Source of the DNA: Sphingobacterium lactis
Lineage (GTDB): Bacteria; Bacteroidota; Bacteroidia; Sphingobacteriales; Sphingobacteriaceae
Length of the DNA stretch: 64,000 nucleotides
Assembly: GCF_011046555.1 (NCBI RefSeq)
Contig: NZ_CP049246.1
Location: 1,798,001-1,862,000, forward strand
Reading direction: 5' to 3'
Shown here: in pieces, positions 8,477 through 17,162 of the stretch
How positions within the stretch are numbered: the first letter of the stretch is position 1
Layout of the letters: each line of letters opens with the position of its first letter
Translations under genes and position numbers: made by a program
The notes under the pieces: generated by a model
What the model saw: only the letters and a program-made list of their open reading frames with translations
The model's database searches: none
Told to the model about the DNA's origin: nothing

Positions 8477-8886
8477 ATGTTTTTTTAAAATAATTCATTT
8501 TTAGTGGTTTTTATGCAATAAAAATGGATAAAAAATTGATTAAAAAATGCATAAAAATATGGTTAAAAAATGATGTTTTATACGTGTTTTTTGAGTTTAA
8601 ATTTTATAAAACATGTGTTTTAATACATTTAAAAGCATTTTTGTTGATTATTTAGTTAAATAAATTGTGTTAATTTTTTGCTCAAAAAATGCTGTAAAAA
8701 TAGCTGTAAAAATAATTGAAAAATATTTTAAAAATCAGGTGTTAATAGCTTGATATTTTGGTGATTTTTACCTGTTTTTAATAAATTGTTTATAATTTCT
8801 AAACATTGGAGAATGTGTTTTTTCCTGTTTTTCGGAAAAATAGGGGTTCAGTGCGTTCCGATTTCGGAGGGTATGTGGTAAAAGGA
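8477..8886. other. AT-rich intergenic region with phased A-tracts
   Basis: About 400 bp without a credible gene, strongly AT-rich. Between 8520 and 8570 five A-tracts (8520-8524, 8530-8535, 8542-8547, 8553-8557, 8565-8570) are spaced about 11 bp centre to centre, close to the helical repeat, so the DNA should be curved. The tract lies 45-100 bp upstream of the -33 element of the aromatic promoter. Confidence 0.6.
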
Positions 8887-8894
8887 TATATTTG
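8887..8894 (+). promoter_or_regulatory. -7 element (TATATTTG) for the transporter operon
   Basis: Exact TAnnTTTG match 40 bp upstream of the first possible start codon of the transporter gene. No clear -33 TTTG at the right distance. A short inverted repeat (GGTATACC, 8900-8907) overlaps the expected start site. Confidence 0.45.
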
Positions 8895-8933
8895 CGTATG
8901 GTATACCATCGGTATTGCTGATGGTTTAAATTA

Positions 8934-9800
8934 TTGCATATTATTATGGTTTTTATCCTGCTTTCTGTCCTCTGCTCTGTCATTGTTTCCATCCTGATCA
9001 AATGGGCTAGGCAGCGGGGAATAAATTATCTGCAGTTATTGGTGTGGAATTATCCGATTGCCCTGCTATTGACCTATGTGGTGTTGAAACCTGAGCTTGT
9101 CCCTTGGACGTCCGATTTACCTTGGCACCTTTACCTCCCTTTGGGCTTCCTTTTGCCTTTTATCTTTATATGTATTGCACTTTCCATTCGGTATGGTGGT
9201 ATCGTGAAAACGGAGGTTGCCCAACGGCTCTCTTTATTCATACCGCTGATTGCTGCCTACCTGTGGATGAATGAGCAGTTCCTGCCGCAGAAATTTGTAG
9301 GCATCGCGGTGGGGCTGGTTGCCATTGTATTCTCCATCGGCTGGCAGAAAGGGGGAAGTGGCCATGAACGTTCCTATTGGGTATTCCCTTTGCTCGTATT
9401 CGTTGGTATGGGCATCATCGATATTATTTTTAAGCAAATTGCCCAACACGATGGTATAACCTATATGTCTTCCCTATGGATCGTATTTGTGCTTGCCCTG
9501 TTCTTTGCCCTATTGTTCCTGCTGTATCTCTTGTTCATACGGAAAGAACGCTTTGATGGAAAGGCTGTGGGTTACGGTGCAATACTTGGTCTGTTCAATT
9601 TCGGAAATATTGTGTTTTACATGAAGGCCCACCGTGCCCTCCCAGATAGTCCTTCGCTGGTCTTTACGGGGATGAATATTGGCGTAATTGCCGTTGGTGC
9701 CCTTGCCGGTGTCCTGTTATTTCGGGAGAAGCTTAGCATTTACAATAAAATTGGGGTATTTTTGGCGATTGTTTCAGTATTATTAATAGCATTTCTGTGA
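8934..9800 (+). CDS. DMT/EamA-family membrane transporter
   Basis: 288 residues, almost entirely hydrophobic, with about ten membrane segments arranged as two EamA-like halves, as in the drug/metabolite transporter superfamily. Substrate cannot be read from sequence; relatives export amino acids, nucleobases or drugs. The start could also be the ATG four codons downstream (8946). The stop overlaps the GTG start of the next gene by 4 bp, indicating translational coupling with the IMPACT-family gene. Confidence 0.85.
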   Translation: MHIIMVFILLSVLCSVIVSILIKWARQRGINYLQLLVWNYPIALLLTYVVLKPELVPWTSDLPWHLYLPLGFLLPFIFICIALSIRYGGIVKTEVAQRLSLFIPLIAAYLWMNEQFLPQKFVGIAVGLVAIVFSIGWQKGGSGHERSYWVFPLLVFVGMGIIDIIFKQIAQHDGITYMSSLWIVFVLALFFALLFLLYLLFIRKERFDGKAVGYGAILGLFNFGNIVFYMKAHRALPDSPSLVFTGMNIGVIAVGALAGVLLFREKLSIYNKIGVFLAIVSVLLIAFL

Positions 9801-10414
9801 GTTTATTTGAAGATACCTACCGTACCATTGACGAACCTTCCGAAGGCATATTCCGGGATAAGGGCAGCAAGTTCATAGCCTATGCCTATCCATTTAAAGA
9901 TGAGAACAGCATCAAGGATATTATTGCCGAACTAAAGTCGCTGCATCCCAAAGCAAGGCACCATTGCTGGGCATACCGCCTAACGCCGGACCGGACCGTA
10001 TTTCGTGTGAATGATGATGGTGAACCTTCCGGAACAGCCGGCCGTCCAATCCTGAATATGCTCCTTTCCATGGATGTCACCAATATCATGGTGGTTGTGG
10101 TCCGTTATTTCGGAGGAACCTTATTGGGGGTGCCAGGCCTGATTAATGCTTACAAGACCGCCACCCAAGAAGCATTAGAAGCCGCAACAATCGTCGAGAA
10201 AACGGTGAATGATGTCTACGAAGTGGCCTTTGATTATATGCAGATGAACGATGTCATGCGCATCGTGAAAGATAGCGACCTACAGGTGCTAAGTCAAGAT
10301 TTTGATACGAATTGTAAAATCACTTTTGAAATCCGTAAATTACAGGTAAATGAAGTTATTGGCCGACTGGAGAAAGTCGACCAGGCCAAAATCAAATACC
10401 TACGGACCATATGA
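9797..10414 (+). CDS. YigZ/IMPACT-family protein
   Basis: 205 residues, usual length for YigZ. Starts with GTG inside the stop of the transporter gene. The N-terminal UPF0029 domain shows KGSKFIAYA, KARHHCWAYR, DDGEPSGTAGRPIL and VRYFGGTLLGVPGLINAY, all characteristic. A C-terminal alpha/beta domain of the EF-G-like type follows. The family is linked to translation and RNA binding, but its biochemical role in bacteria is poorly defined. It overlaps the next ATG by 4 bp. Confidence 0.93.
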   Translation: MSLFEDTYRTIDEPSEGIFRDKGSKFIAYAYPFKDENSIKDIIAELKSLHPKARHHCWAYRLTPDRTVFRVNDDGEPSGTAGRPILNMLLSMDVTNIMVVVVRYFGGTLLGVPGLINAYKTATQEALEAATIVEKTVNDVYEVAFDYMQMNDVMRIVKDSDLQVLSQDFDTNCKITFEIRKLQVNEVIGRLEKVDQAKIKYLRTI

Positions 10415-11265
10415 TTAACGATTCAGAACTGATTATCAATGCAGATGGTAGCATCTACCATCTAAATCTATTACCCGAAGACATTGCCGATACCATCATA
10501 TTTGTCGGTGATCCAGACCGCGTTCCTTTGGTATCCAGATATTTCGATGCAATTGAGGTGAAAAAAGGAAAACGTGAATTCATTACCCATACGGGCACAA
10601 TCAAGGGGAAGCGGCTGACGGTCATCTCAACCGGTATAGGAACCGATAATATCGATATCGTCCTGAACGAATTGGATGCCCTGGTCAATATTGATTTTGC
10701 AACCAAGACCCTTAAACCAGAAATAAAGTCGCTCGATATCATCCGGATCGGCACGTCCGGTTCCATTCAGGGGAACATCTCCATGGGGACGGTATTGGCA
10801 TCGGATTTTGCCATTGGCTTCGATACGCTGATGCAATACTATAAAAAGCCATATACCGAACCGGAAGTGCAATTGCAGGCCGCAGTGATCGATCATTTCG
10901 GAGACCTGACGTTCAAGCCTTATGTCGGGCGGGCTTCCCAGAAGTTGTTGGAACAGTTTGCTTTTGATCTCCCGAAAGGAATCACCATGACCGCGCCAGG
11001 TTTCTATGGTCCGCAGGGACGCATGGTCCGTTCGCAGAATACCTATCCGGACCTTATTAAAAAGGCGAATTCCTTTGAGATCTTCGGCAGGCACCTGACC
11101 AATCTGGAAATGGAAACAGCAGGCATTTATGCCTTGGCGAATATGTTCGGTCACCACGCCATTTCCATCAATGCAATATTGGCCAGCCGTGTCAACGAGA
11201 CATTTAGCACCAATCCGCAAGAAGTGGTGGACAAGGCAATCCGCCTGGTATTGGATCGTTTATAG
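10411..11265 (+). CDS. Nucleoside phosphorylase (uridine phosphorylase-like)
   Basis: 284 residues of the PNP/UDP phosphorylase family, which cleave nucleosides with phosphate to base plus ribose-1-phosphate. Visible are VGDPDRVPLVSRYFD near residue 30 (phosphate site), a TGIGTDNIDIVLNEL segment, RIGTSGSIQ and the late FEIFGRHLTNLEMETAGIYALA segment with the ribose-binding EMET motif. Base specificity is unclear. Third gene of a coupled operon; its stop is 2 bp from the stop of the convergent rodA, with no terminator hairpin between them. Confidence 0.93.
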   Translation: MINDSELIINADGSIYHLNLLPEDIADTIIFVGDPDRVPLVSRYFDAIEVKKGKREFITHTGTIKGKRLTVISTGIGTDNIDIVLNELDALVNIDFATKTLKPEIKSLDIIRIGTSGSIQGNISMGTVLASDFAIGFDTLMQYYKKPYTEPEVQLQAAVIDHFGDLTFKPYVGRASQKLLEQFAFDLPKGITMTAPGFYGPQGRMVRSQNTYPDLIKKANSFEIFGRHLTNLEMETAGIYALANMFGHHAISINAILASRVNETFSTNPQEVVDKAIRLVLDRL

Positions 11266-11267
11266 CC

Positions 11268-12542
11268 TTATATGCCGACAGTTCCTTTTCGGGAGGAGTC
11301 GAAGCGCAAGAGAATAAACAGCAAGATCGTGAATGACCAGAGGGAAGATCCTCCATAGCTGATAAAAGGCAATGGAATACCAATCACCGGAACGATCCCT
11401 ATGGTCATGCCGATGTTGATGAAAAAATGGAAGAATAGGATAGAGGCCACCCCATAGGCATATATCCGCGCAAATGCCGTCCTTTGTCGTTCGGCAATAT
11501 TGACCAACCGAACCAAGAGCGCCACATAGAGCGAAATCAGCACCACCGAACCCACAAATCCCCATTCTTCACCTACGGTACAGAAGATAAAGTCGGTACT
11601 CTGCTCGGGTACGAAGTTGTACTTGGTCTGCGTTCCTTGAAGGTATCCCTTGCCGAAAAGCTGACCCGAACCTATAGCGATCATCGACTGGTTCAGGTTG
11701 TAGCCCTGACCTTTGGGATCGTCCATTTTACCGAGGATAATATCGATACGGTTCCGCTGGTGCGGTTGTAGGATCTGCTCATAGGCAAAATCCACACAGA
11801 GAATATATACGCTGGAAACGGCGAAGAGAATCGCCATATTGATGACATTCTTACGCTTCTTGCGCATCATCCAGGCAAAGAAACCACAGATGAGTGCAAT
11901 ACAGCCGATCAGGATCCATTGATTGATCAATAGCGCCAATACGAACAATAGGATTGCCAGACCCCCAATGATCAAGAAATTGGTGCTGACATAACCTTCT
12001 CTATAGAAGACAAAGATCAGGGAAAAGAAAGCCAACGCCGAACCTGTATCCGGCTGCAACATCACCAAGGCTACAGGAAATAGCACGATGCACGCACCGA
12101 TGAAGAGGTTCTTCATGGATGGGTTCTTATTCGTCTGATTGCTCAGGTAGTAGGCCAATAGTAAACAGGTGGCCAGCTTTCCGAATTCCGAAGGCTGTAA
12201 CCTGAAGCTCCCCAGCGGTATCCAGGCCTGGTTACCACCGACATTTCGCCCCACAACCAATACGGCCACCAACAGCAGGATGACGACGATGTAGATGATG
12301 GGAGCGGAAGATATAAAAAATCGTGAGTCAATGATCAGGATACAGATCCCGATGATCAACGCCGTAAAGATATAGATGGATTGCTTACCATAGTTTGTTG
12401 CCAAGTTGAACAGGCCCGGGTTCTCCGGATCATAAACGGCGGCGTGGATGTTGAACCATCCAATCAAGCATAGGGACAACCACAGACCGATCGTGATCCA
12501 ATCTATCCTACCGAAAAAGCTCTTCTTTTGTAGGTTATTCAT
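11268..12542 (-). CDS. rodA: RodA, SEDS-family peptidoglycan glycosyltransferase
   Basis: 424 residues with about ten membrane segments. SEDS proteins polymerise lipid II glycan strands together with a class B PBP. Characteristic segments are GRNVGGNQAWIPLGSFRLQPSEFGKLA, which includes the family's conserved loop, LQPDTGSALAFFSLIF with the conserved Asp, and the C-terminal IPLPFISYGGSS. It overlaps the stop of mrdA by 8 bp and is the last gene of the shape operon. It belongs to the elongasome rather than the divisome, as shown by its mre neighbours. Confidence 0.95.
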   Translation of the reverse strand: MNNLQKKSFFGRIDWITIGLWLSLCLIGWFNIHAAVYDPENPGLFNLATNYGKQSIYIFTALIIGICILIIDSRFFISSAPIIYIVVILLLVAVLVVGRNVGGNQAWIPLGSFRLQPSEFGKLATCLLLAYYLSNQTNKNPSMKNLFIGACIVLFPVALVMLQPDTGSALAFFSLIFVFYREGYVSTNFLIIGGLAILLFVLALLINQWILIGCIALICGFFAWMMRKKRKNVINMAILFAVSSVYILCVDFAYEQILQPHQRNRIDIILGKMDDPKGQGYNLNQSMIAIGSGQLFGKGYLQGTQTKYNFVPEQSTDFIFCTVGEEWGFVGSVVLISLYVALLVRLVNIAERQRTAFARIYAYGVASILFFHFFINIGMTIGIVPVIGIPLPFISYGGSSLWSFTILLFILLRFDSSRKGTVGI

Positions 12543-14535
12543 GGTTTCTCCTTACTTGGCTATGGTGTACTAATATGGCTGATTCCTTTTGCTGTTTCTT
12601 GGGTTCCGTAGCGGCAGTCCGTAGGGTCTGCTTCTTCGGTGCATTCTTGGTGCTGTCCTTCTTGGTGGAATCCTTCTTTACCGTTTCTTCTTTTTTCTCC
12701 ACTTTCTTCGGTTTCGGCATTAGGTTTCCATTGTAGATCCTATCCTGTATGTATTTCGGCAGGGAGATCGTGTCCTTGAGGTATTTTTCGACCATCATAC
12801 TGGCAATAGGCGCTGCCCAGGTACCACCATATCCGGCGTTTTCCACGAATACGGCAATGGCGATCTTCGGATTGTCACGTGGGGCAAAGGCAAAGAATAC
12901 CGCATGGTTCTCGCCGTGTGGATTCTGTACCGTACCGGTCTTTCCACACATCTCGATTCCTGGAATGCGGGATGCCGCACCTGTTCCTCCCTGGTTCACC
13001 GCTTGGCTCATGCCCTCAATAACGGGTTCATAATGTCGCGCATCCACCCCAGCAAAAATCTTCTCAGTAAATTCTTCTTTCAGGATCTGCTTCTCGCCAA
13101 TGCCCTTGATCAGGTGCGGGCGGTAATAGAACCCTCGGTTGGCGACGATAGCCATGATATTGGCCATCTGTAGTGGGGTAATCCCCAACTCACCCTGACC
13201 GATGGAAAGGGAAATGTTATAGCTGGAACGCCATGAACCATTGCCATAGCGTTTGGTATAGAAATCAGATGTAGGGACCAATCCCGGTTTCTCACCCGGC
13301 AGGTCAATGCCCAATTTATGGCCTAAGCCGAACTTACCCAACGCGTCGCGCCATAGGTCGTAGGCCTTAGGGCCGCTCATGCCACGGGAGTCGATCATCT
13401 TGGCGTAGACATAGCCGTAATACGTATTGCAGGACATCTTAATGGATTTGACCAATCCGGTCGCTCCATCGACGTGCGTACAGCGCATGATCGCGCGTCC
13501 ACCGCCATAGCGGTAACCTCCCGGACAATAGAATATCGTCTGGTCGTTGATGACGCCGGCCTGTTGTGCCGTCAGTGCCGCAACGACCTTAAACACCGAA
13601 CCCGGTGGATAGGAGGCCTGAATAGGGCGGATGAACATCGGCTTGGTCTCGTCATTCAGCAACTTCATGTAGTTGTTGCCGAGCTCCCGACCGACCATCA
13701 TGTTGGGGTTATAGGAGGGACTGCTCACGAAGCTCAGGATCTCACCCGTGGAAGGCTCGATGGCGACCACCGATCCCAATTTGTTCTTCATCAGCTTCTC
13801 CGCCAAGATCTGCAGGTCTTTATCCAATGAGGATACCAAACCATCACCTGTTACGGCGAGGGTATCGTACTTTCCTTCCATGAAACTGCCCTTCGGCCGG
13901 TTCAGTGCGTCGACCATCTGGTTTTCCACACCGCGCTTGCCGCGCAACAGCTCCTCATAGGCACGCTCCACACCCGATGCACCAATATAATCGCCAGGGC
14001 GGTAGAAACCGTTGGACTTTTCGATGTCGCGTTCGTTCACCTCTTGGATATAACCCAGAAACTGCGCGGCGATGCTATCCGGATAACTGCGGACCGTACG
14101 GTTCAAAGGATAGAACCCCCTGAATTTATACAGGTGCTCCTGGAATTTTGCATAGACGGAAGAATTTACCTGCTTCATGAACTGTGAAGCACGGTAAGGA
14201 GAATGGGCTTTCGCCTTTTTCATTCGGATGTTGAAATCGGCCGTGTCGATACCCAATAGGTCGCACAGCAGAAGCGTATCCAGATCTTTCACCTCCCGAG
14301 GGGTGACCATGATATCATAGACAGGTTCATTCTGTACCAAGACCTTTCCGTTCCGATCGAGGATGACCCCACGGGCAGGATAGATGATCTTCTTGCGCAT
14401 GACATTGTTGTTTGCGGAAAGGAGGTATTTGTCATCGATAATCTGAATATAAAATAACCTCGCCACAATAATAAGTGCAATGGCAATGAAAATCCCTTGG
14501 ATAACGAACTTTCGGTTGAAGTAACTATTGTTCAT
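12535..14535 (-). CDS. mrdA: Penicillin-binding protein 2 (transpeptidase)
   Basis: 666 residues. One N-terminal membrane anchor (about 10-28), a dimerisation domain, then the transpeptidase domain with all three active-site motifs: SVFK (serine of SxxK), SCN (SxN) and KTGT. It cross-links peptidoglycan during cell elongation as the partner of RodA. The last 65 residues or so are a lysine-rich low-complexity tail (repeated KKDSTK and similar), presumably periplasmic. Sits between mreD and rodA. Confidence 0.95.
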   Translation of the reverse strand: MNNSYFNRKFVIQGIFIAIALIIVARLFYIQIIDDKYLLSANNNVMRKKIIYPARGVILDRNGKVLVQNEPVYDIMVTPREVKDLDTLLLCDLLGIDTADFNIRMKKAKAHSPYRASQFMKQVNSSVYAKFQEHLYKFRGFYPLNRTVRSYPDSIAAQFLGYIQEVNERDIEKSNGFYRPGDYIGASGVERAYEELLRGKRGVENQMVDALNRPKGSFMEGKYDTLAVTGDGLVSSLDKDLQILAEKLMKNKLGSVVAIEPSTGEILSFVSSPSYNPNMMVGRELGNNYMKLLNDETKPMFIRPIQASYPPGSVFKVVAALTAQQAGVINDQTIFYCPGGYRYGGGRAIMRCTHVDGATGLVKSIKMSCNTYYGYVYAKMIDSRGMSGPKAYDLWRDALGKFGLGHKLGIDLPGEKPGLVPTSDFYTKRYGNGSWRSSYNISLSIGQGELGITPLQMANIMAIVANRGFYYRPHLIKGIGEKQILKEEFTEKIFAGVDARHYEPVIEGMSQAVNQGGTGAASRIPGIEMCGKTGTVQNPHGENHAVFFAFAPRDNPKIAIAVFVENAGYGGTWAAPIASMMVEKYLKDTISLPKYIQDRIYNGNLMPKPKKVEKKEETVKKDSTKKDSTKNAPKKQTLRTAATEPKKQQKESAILVHHSQVRRNHE

Positions 14536-14554
14536 GCGGAACTAATCCTTTTCC

Positions 14555-15082
14555 TTAATTACTCAATAAGCGAGATTTTCTTTTGTAAATCAGGACGCTG
14601 ATCAAGATGATTAACAATATAGTAAATATACTACTCAATAAGATACTCAGCAAGGTGCTCAGGTAATTTTGGAAACTAAAGTATTCCACATGGAAAAGCA
14701 CGAAGTGATGGATCAGGGTGCCGATGGCGATATACGAGAGGTACCATTTCGAGCCCATATTTCCCAATGCGGGGGTTTCGAAGGTGCCCTGGACATCGAC
14801 ATCGAGGGTAATCTGGTGGAAGAATATTCGGTACCAGGCCAAAGCTACACACGCTGCGGCATGCACACCGACGGAATCGTAGAATGCATCAACCGTCAGT
14901 CCGGTCACGAAGGCCAGGATATACAGCATGAAGTTCGGAATGCCAATCGGCAACAGGAAGATGATCAGGATGTACGGAAATGGACTCGCCAAGTTGTAGT
15001 ACCCGATATTCTTGAACAGGACGACCTGTATGGCAATCAGGATAACGAACCGTATGATGTTTGCAATAATCGTCCTACCCAT
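14555..15082 (-). CDS. mreD: Rod shape-determining protein MreD
   Basis: 175-residue hydrophobic protein with about five membrane segments, fitting MreD in size and topology; sequence conservation in this family is weak, so position counts. It overlaps mreC by 8 bp and precedes mrdA by 19 bp. MreD is a membrane scaffold protein of the elongation complex. Confidence 0.88.
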   Translation of the reverse strand: MGRTIIANIIRFVILIAIQVVLFKNIGYYNLASPFPYILIIFLLPIGIPNFMLYILAFVTGLTVDAFYDSVGVHAAACVALAWYRIFFHQITLDVDVQGTFETPALGNMGSKWYLSYIAIGTLIHHFVLFHVEYFSFQNYLSTLLSILLSSIFTILLIILISVLIYKRKSRLLSN

Positions 15083-15911
15083 TGTTATCCTCCGTCATTG
15101 TTTCCAGTTCTACTTTCTCGGCTTCCAGGTTATCTTTCACGATATACACATGATTGAGGTTGGCGAAGTTTGTCCGCAGTTTGATGCGCACGTCCAGGAA
15201 TGATCCCCCGGAGGTTATGCCCGTTTCACTAACTGAACCCACCTCGATTCCTTTCGGGAACAGGGAGAACCCAGAGGTGTAGACCTTCATGCCCTTTTTT
15301 ACCTTAACGTGATTGGGAATGTCCTTGACCAAGGCCGAAGAGGGGTCTACATTATTGCCCCAGACCAACGATCCGAAGACATTGGTGGTATCCAGGGTGA
15401 CCGAGATTCGGGTGTCCGGGTGCAGGAGCGACTGAATAGTACTGAAATGCTTGGAGACATTCAGGACAATGCCGACCACCCCGTTTGACGTTATGACGCC
15501 CAATCCGGTTTCCACCCCATCCAGGGAGCCCTTATTGATGGTAATGAAATTGCTTTTCTGATGTATACTGTTGTTCACGACTTCGGCCATGGTAATCTGG
15601 TAGCGATCCATTTCAATGGAGTCGACAATGCGTACCGAATCCAGGGTATCCGTCAGCATGTAATGCTGGAGTTTCTGGTTGAGCATCGCATTTTCCAAAG
15701 CCAGGTTCTTGTTGGTTTCCTCCAAGGCAAGGTAACTTTTCCAGGAATTCAACTTGCCATAGAACGACCCGACGACAACGTTGGAGGAGTTGATGAAGGT
15801 AGTTCGCTGGAAACGGTTATTTTGGACAACAAGTAGAAGGGAGGCAACAAAAAAAAGAATAAACCAAAAAAAGGCGTTGTATCTAACCAAGAAAAGCCAA
15901 AGGTTCTTCAT
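15075..15911 (-). CDS. mreC: Rod shape-determining protein MreC
   Basis: 278 residues: short cytoplasmic N-terminus, one membrane segment (about 12-28), a coiled-coil stretch (about 50-90, NKNLALENAMLNQKLQ) and the periplasmic beta-domain with INKGSLDGVETGLGVI and GVVGIVLNVSKHFSTIQ. MreC links MreB inside the cell to PBP2 and RodA outside. Follows mreB after a 78-bp spacer that contains a strong hairpin. Confidence 0.93.
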   Translation of the reverse strand: MKNLWLFLVRYNAFFWFILFFVASLLLVVQNNRFQRTTFINSSNVVVGSFYGKLNSWKSYLALEETNKNLALENAMLNQKLQHYMLTDTLDSVRIVDSIEMDRYQITMAEVVNNSIHQKSNFITINKGSLDGVETGLGVITSNGVVGIVLNVSKHFSTIQSLLHPDTRISVTLDTTNVFGSLVWGNNVDPSSALVKDIPNHVKVKKGMKVYTSGFSLFPKGIEVGSVSETGITSGGSFLDVRIKLRTNFANLNHVYIVKDNLEAEKVELETMTEDNNG

Positions 15912-15933
15912 TATTGTTGTCTTTTAATAGCTA

Positions 15934-15965
15934 CGCGATATAACGTTTGAGAACATTATATCGCG
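15934..15965 (-). other. Strong stem-loop between mreB and mreC
   Basis: CGCGATATAACGTT (15934-15947) and AACATTATATCGCG (15952-15965) form a 14-bp stem with one G-U pair in the minus-strand RNA and a 4-nt loop. No U-run follows on the minus strand, so it is not a canonical terminator. It could mark an RNA processing or stability boundary that sets mreB expression apart from mreCD. Confidence 0.75.
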
Positions 15966-15989
15966 CACTTATAATCTTATTCTAATTTA

Positions 15990-17012
15990 TTACTGCATTA
16001 AGAACTTGAAACGGCCGATATTCTTCAGCGCGATACCTGTACCACGTACAACGGCACGAAGAGGATCTTCGGCAACATGTACCGGTAATTTGGTCTTTGC
16101 CTGAATACGTTTGTCCAATCCGCGCAATAATGCACCACCACCGGTCAGGTAAATACCTGTTTGGTAGATGTCCGCCGAAAGTTCTGGCGGCGTAATTTCC
16201 AATGCCTTAAGGATCGCTTCTTCGATTTTGGAGATGGATTTGTCCAAACAGTGCGCAATCTCGGTATAGGATACAGTGATCTGTTTTGGGATACCGGTCA
16301 TCAGGTCACGACCTTGAACGGCGAAATCCTCAGGTGGATCTGTTAATTCAGGAAGGGCAGCACCAACTTCGATCTTGATCTTCTCCGCAGTACGGTCACC
16401 GATCATGATGTTGTGCTGACGACGGATATATTGAACGATATCCGAGTCAAAGTTATCTCCGGCAACACGGATAGACTGGTCACAAACAATTCCCGATAGG
16501 GCAATCACCGCAATCTCTGTGGTACCACCACCGATATCGATGATCATGTTTCCAACAGGCTCTTCCACATCGATTCCGATACCTACAGCTGCTGCCATCG
16601 GCTCATGAATCAAGTACACTTCCTTGGCTCCAGCGATTTCCGCGGAATCACGTACTGCACGTTTCTCAACCTCGGTAATGCCCGAAGGGATACAAACGAC
16701 CATACGTAGGGAAGGGAAAAACCAACTCTTTCCTTTGTTGATCAATTTAACCATCCCACGGATCAGATGCTCAGCAGCCGTAAAGTCTGCGATTACACCG
16801 TCGCGCAATGGTCTTACAGTTTTTATGTTATCGTGAGTTTTACCCTCCATTTGCATAGCCTGACGACCAATGGCGATAACCTTATTTGTCGTGCGGTCAA
16901 ATGCTACGATTGAGGGTTCATCAACTACTACTTTATCATTGTGAATGATTAGGGTGTTAGCTGTGCCCAAGTCTATTGCAACTTCTTGCGTAAACCAATT
17001 AAAAAGCCCCAT
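15990..17012 (-). CDS. mreB: Rod shape-determining protein MreB (bacterial actin)
   Basis: 340 residues. Actin-fold ATPase that forms membrane-associated filaments guiding the elongation machinery. Phosphate-1 motif DLGTANTLI near residue 14, adenosine and phosphate-2 motif IDIGGGTTEIAVIALSG near 163, and the late TGGGALLRGLD segment are visible. First gene of the mreB-mreC-mreD-mrdA-rodA operon and preceded by a plausible promoter. Confidence 0.98.
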   Translation of the reverse strand: MGLFNWFTQEVAIDLGTANTLIIHNDKVVVDEPSIVAFDRTTNKVIAIGRQAMQMEGKTHDNIKTVRPLRDGVIADFTAAEHLIRGMVKLINKGKSWFFPSLRMVVCIPSGITEVEKRAVRDSAEIAGAKEVYLIHEPMAAAVGIGIDVEEPVGNMIIDIGGGTTEIAVIALSGIVCDQSIRVAGDNFDSDIVQYIRRQHNIMIGDRTAEKIKIEVGAALPELTDPPEDFAVQGRDLMTGIPKQITVSYTEIAHCLDKSISKIEEAILKALEITPPELSADIYQTGIYLTGGGALLRGLDKRIQAKTKLPVHVAEDPLRAVVRGTGIALKNIGRFKFLMQ

Positions 17013-17045
17013 TTAGATGTGAAAATGTTATTTGTAATTTAAATG

Positions 17046-17079
17046 CAAAACTAATGAAAAAAAATCGTTTTTATATCAA
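17046..17079 (-). promoter_or_regulatory. Promoter of the mre operon
   Basis: Minus-strand TAGTTTTG (17053-17046) fits TAnnTTTG; a TTG (17079-17077) lies 23 bp upstream, at the long end of known spacings. The -7 element ends 33 bp before the mreB ATG. Confidence 0.5.
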
Positions 17080-17162
17080 GGGCAATTTAGAAAAATCATT
17101 CTTTGTAGCCGAATTTATAACGCAATTTCTGATTCGTTACTGCAAACGAAAATTATCTTGAT

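Noticed and set aside
11264-11269. Terminator between nucleoside phosphorylase and rodA
   Set aside because: The two stop codons are 2 bp apart and no stem-loop with a T-run is visible around them.
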